Shown piece by piece: positions 1 through 64,000 of a stretch of DNA of 64,000 nt. The translations under genes and the position numbers were made by a program. Each line of letters begins with the position of its first letter. Position 1 is the first letter of the stretch. The notes under the pieces are model-generated. The model made no database searches and was not told the origin of the DNA. It worked only from the letters and a program-made list of their open reading frames with translations. The stretch is from Cristatella mucedo (lineage: Eukaryota; Bryozoa; Phylactolaemata; Cristatellidae): NCBI GenBank assembly GCA_009760855.2, contig WPIO01000028.1:4388501-4452500 (forward strand), given 5' to 3'.

Positions 1-195
1 TTTATTAAAATTTATTTTGTACGAATGATTAATTTATTTGTCCAACGCTCAACTGAACTGATATTACTTGGGTGCACTCTGTTTTAGTGCCGGCTGCTGG
101 TGTTGCGGTATCTTGGCAGAAAGATTGCTGGAAATTATGCCCCAAACGACGGCCACTGATATATTCTGACAGCTACCTACTTTACTAGATTGTTA
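1..195. other. Sequence upstream of EXOC5 exon 1
   Basis: AT-rich at the very start, otherwise featureless. It would hold the EXOC5 promoter or 5' UTR, but I see no TATA box or initiator that I can defend. Confidence 0.3.
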
Positions 196-38729
<38,534 letters not shown>

Positions 38730-38864
38730 CCCGCTGTGGTACGTGAGCGGCGGTCGGCGTGAGTGGCTAACTGACTGCTGGCCGGGTGTAGGCTAACCGT
38801 GAGGGCGCTCGTGCTTATTTCTTTCTTTTTTGAAGGGCACGCACTAAAGCGTGCTGCTTGCGTG

Positions 38865-38870
38865 ATTAAA
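38865..38870 (+). promoter_or_regulatory. Candidate EXOC5 polyadenylation signal (ATTAAA)
   Basis: ATTAAA stands 136 nt after the EXOC5 stop codon, a plausible 3' UTR length. It is the first canonical or near-canonical signal I noticed downstream. No transcript evidence is available. Confidence 0.35.
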
Positions 38871-38994
38871 ATAAGTAGGATACTGGCTGCCGAACGTGCC
38901 AGGTTGCGAAGATAACTCGCCGAGCGCGTGTTGGAAATGATGTCGTGTAACTAGCGTGCTCTAATCTAAGGAGTCAAAGGGAAGAGCCCTCGGG

Positions 38995-39240
38995 GCTAGG
39001 CTTATGCAGTAGCTCTTGGTCTTAGCCCAGGGGGAAATCGTTTGCACTTCTCGACCCAGGTCTTGGGTCCGTGTGCTGGGGCGGGCAATTCTTTATTGGC
39101 TTGCGCAAGCAAGGTAGTAATAGCCATTGAAGCTCTGCAGCAAGTTTTGTGCTTCCTTTGCAGCCAACGTAAAACGCCTAGAAAGAGATGGAGTTCTTTT
39201 GAGGTAGTTATATAAGATGTATCATTATTATTATATAGAT
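38995..39240 (+). mobile_element. tRNA-derived SINE joined to a CR1-like LINE tail
   Basis: Head GGTCTTAGCCCAGGGGGAAAT, box B-like GGTCTTGGGTCCGTG, body GCGGGCAATTCTTTATTGGC and TAATAGCCATTGAAGCTCTG, then directly CTTCCTTTGCAGCCAACGTA, CGCCTAGAAAGAGATGG and ATT repeats. Confidence 0.65.
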
Positions 39241-39948
39241 GAGGCCGTTAGCCTTTACTTTGCTAGCTAGCCTTTAATTTAGACCTTGACATTGCCAGAG
39301 GCAGCCAATCTTGGTCGGTTGAATTGGAGGGTCCCTTTCCCTCCCCTGGGCCTACGGCTTTGCACTTGCCTTCAATGGCAGACCGATGGTCTAGTCGGTG
39401 ATGGTTACTAAGCCTGCACCTATAGTTGTCGAACGCCAGCCTGTCTTCACCGATCTCCGGTCTCGGCGCGCAAGTGTCAGTGCTCGGTGCCAGACAGTGA
39501 ATCACTTCACTCAGTGAACCGCCACTCGAGGGCTGCTCGCTTCCAAAACAGAGGGGCAGCTGTGCTCTGACTCACCGGCCAGAACCCTGAGAAGCGCCAA
39601 GTCATAGTCCTTGGGCTATGGCAGCGCGCTTGTCCGTCGACGAGCGTTCGAGCTACGCAGGGTGTCGAGAGGTGACGCCCCCAGGCGGTTGGTTGGTGCA
39701 TCGTCAGGCCTGCCGGCCAGAAAGCAATGCCGGCGGCAACAGTCCGGCACCGGCGGTCTCTCTTCGCAGTCGCCTTTGCTGAGCGGGTGCAGTGACATCA
39801 TGCCTCGCTGTTTGCCTAGCTCGCTGCTTGTCTCATTGCTCGCAAGAGCGAAGTCAGCAGATGGTGCTGGCACACATGGTAGCACTGATACAGACAACAG
39901 ATAGTGCAGGCGATTCGCTTTGCTCCAACAGACAGACGTGTTGGCATT

Positions 39949-39979
39949 CGGGTGTGCGCAGACCTGCTGCGCACACCCG
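39949..39979. other. Perfect 13-bp hairpin with 5-nt loop
   Basis: CGGGTGTGCGCAG and CTGCGCACACCCG around ACCTG. Intergenic, 1.2 kb after EXOC5. Very stable if transcribed; no gene context explains it. Confidence 0.9.
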
Positions 39980-41089
39980 TGTCCAGGAAGTGAGATGGCC
40001 GATGGACAGATGGCTGGGCGGTGGCAATCCTAGCTCGGGCGGCTGCTCGGTACCCCGCCCCGCCCCCCAATGTGGCCGCCTTTCTGGGCATGTCGATCGG
40101 TGCGAGGCCGTTCCGCTGCCGATGCTCGGAGCGAGCAACATGCTGCTGCCCCAAGCGCCGGCTTCTTGCCCCGACTCCAGCGGCGCCGCCGACTCCCGTC
40201 TCACGGGTCCTTCTCGATCGATCGCTCCTCGTCTGACTTCATTCTCGTCTGAGCACACTAGTCGAATCACTGTTTGCTGAGTTGTGTTGCCTCACCCCCT
40301 CTCCACAGGGGCGAGTGCTGGCTGTTGCTGCCTGTTGCTGCTGCTGCTGCTGCTACTGCTGCTCTGTCAAGGCGAGCAAGTGCAACCCGTCTTTCCTTAC
40401 ACTCGTGCTTGTCCGCCTGATTGTGCTCTTGTTTGCCGAGGGCCAGTATTTGTCGAACTGGCTTGCGCTGTGTTTGCATCGACTGTTTACCCCAGGTGCC
40501 AGGCCAGATCCCTTATGCTCCGGCTCCAGGGAAAGCAAGCAGAGCTGGCAAAAAGAAGAAAAAATTACGGCAGCAGAAGCCACCCGAGAGCCCCGGCAGC
40601 TGTCATGACGTCAGCAGCAGTGGGCGGCTGCTGGCTGGACAACAGGCTTCATTAATGTGCTGTCGCACGGACTGGAGCCAAATGGCATCGGCCAGCGCCC
40701 CGCTTTATTCGTCAGTGGTGCAATATCAATGCCTCTGCCACGGTGCATCAGTCACAGCTGCTGGGCCTGCAGGCCTGGACCGGACCACATCCAGGGCGCC
40801 GATGCCACATTGCCGTGCTGAGATGGACAGCCCCAGTGCGGGCGTGCATGCGTGCCCGACGCCTCGCAACTCACGTCTTCGAGCTTTCGGACGCACACAC
40901 GAGCTGCAGCTGACACTGCCTGGGAAGCCTGAGACGCTTGCTAGTGAAAGCAAAAATAAAAACCTTATAACCGCGTGTGACCGGTTCTGCATGTGTCATT
41001 GTTTATCCGGAACGACCGGTTCCTCGAGAGCTGCAGCTCTGAGGCGCAAAATCGATGCATGCGCATTTCGGCGAAACCGCCAGCAGCAG

Positions 41090-41160
41090 TAGATGTAATA
41101 TAATGTATGCCCGTCTGTAACTCCACAAAAGTGCGATTGCGGAGCACGACGGCACTGTGG
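41090..41160 (-). mobile_element. LINE family B 3' tail, solo
   Basis: TGTAATATAATGTATGCCCG and TCTGTAACTCCACAAAAGTG are the reversed family B tail seen at 47890. Confidence 0.55.
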
Positions 41161-42304
41161 CAAAACGGTACACACACGGCTGCAGACGGTCGACCAAGGC
41201 AGGCGCAGATAGCTACAGCACTGGGGATGTGGGCCCCCACCCCCTACGCACAAGGGTGCAACGTGCGGTTGCTGGTGACATGCGGACGGTGGGGGTGAGT
41301 GGAAATGTTCGGCCCGGTTGGGGTTTGGCTTTGCTTCACTCCCTGCCTCCACGTCCACCAGTGCCTGTCCAGCCACACTGCAAGCCCGAAGCTGCCTGGC
41401 CAGTCGGCGTCTGTGACACAGCAAGCAGGCGGCCCGAGTGAGCAGCTCGGTCACAGCAGAGCTGCCGCATTTGAGGCCCGAGGACGGCAGAAGCTGCATG
41501 ATGGCGGCGGCAGACTCACAATCGTCTATGCCGCCAGCGCTGCAGCGAACTCACCCTGACCATGTGGCATACGGATAATACACTATGTCCGCCCATAACC
41601 ATTCTTGTGGGCCCGGCACGTGTAGCTACGATATACGGGGTGAGTACGACTGTAGTGACCATTTTCAGGGAATGGTGACACAACTGCATCAACGGCCATA
41701 GCGATTGTGAGGTTAGCTGACCTAGGTTTAGAAAATTCAGTGCGAGCTTTACTATAAACAGATCTATTGGAACTGGTTTGATGGCTCAGGCGGCTAGATC
41801 TGGTTGGCTGCACAGGCCCGGTGCCAACTGTGACTCATCTAGATGAAAGCACCTCAGAATAGAACTGCCACACTTGGATGCCTTGCACGGTCATACAAAG
41901 GTGCTACCGGGATCGAAATCGGTAAAGATACGCTAAGTCCAGTGGGCTCTCGACCGTGGCCACTGGACCGAGGACAATTGGAATTCTGTTTTATGGACAG
42001 GTGAAAGTAAAGTCACGACATTTGTTAGCAGGAAGCCACTCATATGCGTACCCAATTGAACGATGAGGCGCACCAACATAATTGGCTTTAACCTACCGTG
42101 AAATTCGTTAGCAAACCAGTGATGGCTTTGAGGCTTCTTTCCCATAAAAAGTATTGTAGCTGTACGTCAGATCTAAGGTAGTAACGACCAACAAGTGTAT
42201 CGACTGGTGGTCAATCGAGTTGAATTGCAAAGCACACATACTTGGCTTGGGAGATCTTTATATGCTCGATTGCAAAAAATCCTCGTTTTATAATGCTAAT
42301 ACAT

Positions 42305-42360
42305 TTGTATTGCACCCTCAAAGAACTTAATCTCTTTCTAGGCACTTGGCATATGCTTGC
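42305..42360 (-). mobile_element. CR1-like LINE tail fragment
   Basis: GCACCCTCAAAGAACTTAATC and TCTTTCTAGGCACTTGGCAT are the reversed tail; it meets a plus-oriented copy head to head at about 42360. Confidence 0.65.
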
Positions 42361-42545
42361 TGCTACCAACCATACTTGCATGTTGACCCTGTCATATCAC
42401 CCCTAACTATGTTATTCTTGTTGTTTATTGGGGATTCTACCCCTAACCATTCGATCGTGGCTCCTTTGCAGACAATGCAAAGTGCCTAGAAAGAGATTGA
42501 GTTCTCGTTTTGCGCTATATCTAATGATTAATTATTATTATTTTA
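42360..42545 (+). mobile_element. CR1-like LINE 3' UTR fragment
   Basis: CATACTTGCATGTTGACCCTG through AAAGTGCCTAGAAAGAGATTG to ATTATTATTATTTT in plus orientation. Confidence 0.8.
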
Positions 42546-43015
42546 TTAGAAATGAAGCATCATGGTTAGTGGTAATCATCAAATGGTTAGTGGTAACATG
42601 TACAGCGTTAACTAGCATAATATGATTGAGGGTAACATGTAGTGTTAGCACACGTAGGACAAATAGCAGGAACCCACCAAATCTGTGAGAAATGGTTTAC
42701 ATTGTTAGCTTCTTTTTAAATGTTGCCAGACGATGTTGTGATGTCAGTCGAGAGCGAGTTCCAGGCTTTGGGTGTACATGAAACTAAAAGCACGATCTCC
42801 AAAGGATTTGAGGTTCGCATGAGGTATAGCCAAATGATTTTTTAGTCCGAAGAAGAGGTGGTACGATGCCTAGCCTGGTCGCATAGTATTTCTGATAGGT
42901 AGGCTGGAGCTAGAGAGAGAAGGGACCTAACAGTGAGTGACGGGATCTTAAAGTCGATGTGCGGCTTGATTGGTAGCCAGTGCAGGTCCTCGACAGGTGG
43001 TGCGATGTGGCATCA
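42546..43015 (-). mobile_element. CR1-like LINE C-terminal part, minus strand
   Basis: Reversed 3' UTR and C-terminal RT region (GAGTTCCAGGCTTTGGGTGT, AAAGGATTTGAGGTTCGCATG shortened, GGTAGCCAGTGCAGGTCC). The outermost tail is missing. Confidence 0.8.
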
Positions 43016-43837
43016 GGCGACTGACTGCCTGGGCATCCCCTGGTGACCCATCAGCACCACACACACACGCATTAGTCAAAAGGTACTTTATTAGCCTGGC
43101 AGCGCTTGAAAGAGCTCCTTGGAATGTACTACAGCAGAAGAGACAACTCTAGAAGTTTGTGGCCTCAACACCTGTCCCGATAAGTGGGGTCATGTCGTCG
43201 AAGTGGATACATACCAACGGCATATATGTTTTGTGCTCTTGGTCTGTCACTTAAACATGCTCACATGCTGCGTGCAATTTTAGTATGCCTGGTGATGTAC
43301 AAAATACTCTTATCAGCCGAACTAAGGAGCAAGCCGCCACAGCGCATACCGTCGCCACACATCCAGGACTTTTTCCAACTGGGTGCATTTAGCGACAAGA
43401 CATTTGCTGTCTGGCCAGTAGAGCACTTCTTTGACGGGTCCAGCAAAGCTGATGCAGTGGCCCAACCAGTCACCTGACCTGAATGAACCCCATAGAACGT
43501 TTTAAGCGACGATATCGACGGGGGGGGAGGGGGAGGTGCGGCTGAAGTGAAGTGTTCAGCTTACATTTGCAGTCGGCCTCTTTAGAAAATTCATACCCTG
43601 TGTAATTCTACAGCCAAAGAGAGAGAGCCTGGAAGCTTGTTGCCTCTATGCCTCAGCAGGTATGGGAGATAGCGAAGAATATTGGTGGTGAGACGATGTC
43701 ATACTAAGTACACACATAGAATAGCGTGTTTCTGTTTGTGGTCTGCCAATAATTATCCTAACAAACTGTGCACAACTTTCGCCTGACTAAAGAAAAGCCT
43801 CGTATTTCACGAAGTGGCAGCCACAGCAGCTGCACTA

Positions 43838-43955
43838 CGAATAGGTTCGAGTCCTGCAGCAGGCAATCTTGTATGGCCCACTGCAAGCGGTAGCGATAGC
43901 CATAACGACTCTGCTGCCGGTATATATAAATGAGGCAGTTTGAACCACCTACTTT
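43838..43955 (+). mobile_element. SINE family 1, head truncated
   Basis: Begins at box B (AGGTTCGAGTCCTGCAGCAG), then CTGCAAGCGGTAGCGATAGC and the end AAATGAGGCAGTTTGAACC. Confidence 0.75.
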
Positions 43956-43967
43956 ACTTTAGCCCCA

Positions 43968-44130
43968 TGAGTCTTAGCCAAAAGGTAAGGTGCTCGCTCT
44001 GCACGACCCAGATCGTGTATTCAAGCCCTGCAGTAGGGAATCCGTTATTGCCCACTTCCAGCACTGCGATTGGTGGTGACAGCCGTTAAAGCTCGTCTGC
44101 TGCTACATAAATGGGGCTGCTAAATCAGCT
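43968..44130 (+). mobile_element. tRNA-derived SINE, family 1
   Basis: Head GTCTTAGCCAAAAGGTAAGG, degraded box B GTATTCAAGCCCTGCAG, body GATTGGTGGTGACAGCCGTT and the end AAATGGGGCTGCTAAATCAG. LINE family B follows without a gap. Confidence 0.8.
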
Positions 44131-44134
44131 TGTC

Positions 44135-44560
44135 CTTTTGCCTGTGAGGTTTTCTTTAAACAATGAATTAGCTGTTCCATTCCTTTGCTTAAAGACCGTG
44201 GCAGGCAACAGAAGCTTTTGCTCTGAAGGCCCAAGACTGTGGAGCTCACATTCACAATTCTCAGGCAACTGTTGTCCTACTGCCGAATGTGGCACTTCCT
44301 TTCCAGCCGACCTGAGCTGCTGCTTCCATGCTGCTCACTTCATCGACTGCCCTGCTGACTCAGCTACGCTTCTCACTTCGTCTTTGTTGCGTGAAATGAA
44401 GTCTGCTGGCTACCGAATGCGAACCGAATGTTGCTCAGGCTGTGAGTGTGCTACAGAAAAATCTCCTGCAGAACATCCGATTAGTCTGCGTGACTTTTGT
44501 GGAGCTACAGGCGGAGGTGTGTGCGGGCATGAATGCATGCATATATACATAACATTGTCT
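44135..44560 (+). mobile_element. LINE family B 3' end
   Basis: Plus-strand words NNELAVPFLCLKTV, LLREMKSAGYRM and the tail GTGGAGCTACAGGCGGAGGT, in the same order as the minus-strand copy at 47890-48425. Frameshifted and inactive. Confidence 0.75.
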
Positions 44561-45236
44561 AGCCAAAGAGGAAACGTTTGCAATGGCGAGCGCGTTGAAG
44601 GCTTAACGAATAACTGTATTTCGTAGCATGATGGGGTACGACTGTGTGGGGGGCCTCCCACACAGGTGCGCACCACCGTGCGCGCCACCCCAGACTGCCA
44701 CTGCTGCGGCACCGCCGCTGCCCGATGCATCAGCAATGCAAAGCTGCACACCGTGTCATAACTTAATAAACAATTGGCACGACCGTGCCACAGGAAGCTA
44801 TGCTGCCGACCTGCCTGCAGGCAGCTCGGCGACACGATGCTACAGTCCGGATGGACATGCCAACACGTCACGCAGGAGACCAGATGAGCGTCGTCGTGCA
44901 TCCGACGACGGATCAACATTGTGGCTGCAGGCTTCCAAGCAACCAGGATAACCTTCGACTGTTCAACAAAAGCCAGTCCACCCAGCTGCAGCACTTCCAC
45001 CACAGCAGTGCAGACAAGCTCAAACACGTAGCAGGCGAAGTGAGTCTCATCAGATCATTCACTAAGGGAGACACTCTGAAATTATAAAGCACAGGCTGCC
45101 CAATGATGCACGACCTGTTTGATTGGTCGATTTGACAGGCACCGTTTTGACGTGGCGCCGGCCAGCTAGCGGACCTTCCGAGGCCCAAGCAGCAGCAGGT
45201 GCCGCCCGCCTGCCGACTGCAGCTCGTTGGAGCCGA

Positions 45237-63372
<18,136 letters not shown>

Positions 63373-64000
63373 TAGAAAAGAAATTGATAAAAACTCGTGT
63401 GCGATCACGAAGTGAGATCGCCATCGACAAATCGTGAACCCTAAAGCTGAGACAACACGAGGCTCACTCCCTCAGCAGCAGCAGCAGCAGCATCAGTCAA
63501 CTTCAGACTCCTTTAGTGCCCGGAAGAAGGGATGAATGGGGGGGGGGGTAACATTGCCAGGAGACACCACCAATCAAGCCTTCCAGAAACGTGCCATCGT
63601 GATGCTAAGAGAAAACAGCTTGGCCCCACTTCGGATTACCCAGGCTGGGTCACAATATGGGCCCCAACGTGGGCCCAGCCGAGGGTCTAGGATTGGCAAT
63701 TGAGGTAACAAGCAGGAATGAGCCAGATGGTGGGTGGGTCCACTTTGGAAGGCAGCAAGCAGTAAAGGGCAGCAGGCAGCACTCGACCAGCAGGGAGCAG
63801 GCAAGACAAGGATGAAGCAAGCTTAGGACGGAGAGCGACAAACTCAAAGTGACAGGGACGTGCGCACGCGCACACACTCAGCATGCTTTGCCCAGCCGAG
63901 TTCGGCTGCCGAAGGCAATCCAGTGTAGACCAGTCGACCAGTTTGCCAAAGGAATTAGCAACAGCAGCCCAGCTAGAGCCATAACTGCTTTCCTTTAGTG
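63373..64000 (-). other. 5' intron of the SEC14-like gene to the window edge
   Basis: I searched the minus strand for the expected upstream exon (the LRWLRAR-type motif before ARKFD) and did not find it. Contains a CAG run near 63475 and a G12 run near 63540. Confidence 0.6.

Larger units (their letters stand above)
38730..45236. other. Intergenic region between convergent EXOC5 and SEC14-like genes
   Basis: Holds a SINE/LINE-tail composite (38995-39240), a 13-bp perfect hairpin (39949-39979), LINE family B pieces, three CR1-like fragments in alternating orientation (42305-43015) and SINEs at 43838-44130. Between 39240 and 41080 the DNA is GC-rich with several overlapping chance frames on both strands and short CTG runs; I recognise no gene there. 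Confidence 0.7.

Noticed and set aside
39611..41499. Cluster of frames of 90-220 codons on both strands
   Set aside because: Overlapping frames on both strands in GC-rich intergenic DNA, no domain or conserved motif, no splice structure; treated as chance.
44410..45027. 205-codon minus-strand frame downstream of the SEC14-like stop
   Set aside because: It covers the antisense of LINE family B and SINE remnants and has no coherent protein similarity.

Overview
This is nuclear DNA of an animal, most likely a fast-evolving invertebrate. Two conserved animal genes are split into many short exons with GT-AG introns. The introns are full of retrotransposon debris, tRNA-derived SINEs and long microsatellites. 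There is no operon structure, CRISPR array or bacterial-type gene. The species cannot be fixed from the sequence. The coding regions are recognisable but quite diverged from the vertebrate proteins, and the repeats (CR1-like LINEs with ATT tails, a hAT element of the SPIN type) do not settle the phylum.

Layout: (1) 196-38729, plus strand: a complete gene for the exocyst subunit EXOC5/Sec10. I reconstruct 18 coding exons whose phases all agree, giving 2,235 coding bases (744 residues plus stop). (2) 38730-45236: intergenic DNA between two convergent genes. (3) 45237 to beyond about 63372, minus strand: a SEC14-like (SEC14L2-type) lipid-transfer protein with CRAL-TRIO and GOLD domains. I see 9 exons including the stop codon; the 5' exons that encode roughly the first 50 residues lie beyond the right edge or were not found. 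The two genes share no pathway step, although both belong to membrane traffic and lipid biology.

The introns hold most of the interest. EXOC5 intron 2 contains a long inverted-repeat (foldback) element with a five-copy 49-bp array, and a non-autonomous LTR retrotransposon has inserted into its left arm. That element has an initiator-tRNA-Met primer site, a polypurine tract and a 4-bp target duplication. Intron 4 contains a 192-bp element that closely resembles the SPIN hAT transposon, known for horizontal transfer among animals. CR1-like LINE fragments and two SINE families occur in both genes; one SINE family carries the LINE's 3' tail. The SEC14-like gene has a 6.7-kb intron with a 0.5-kb polypyrimidine tract and a 0.65-kb polypurine tract that contains 102 consecutive G. 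The acceptor of EXOC5 exon 17 is duplicated in tandem, offering an in-frame 13-codon alternative.
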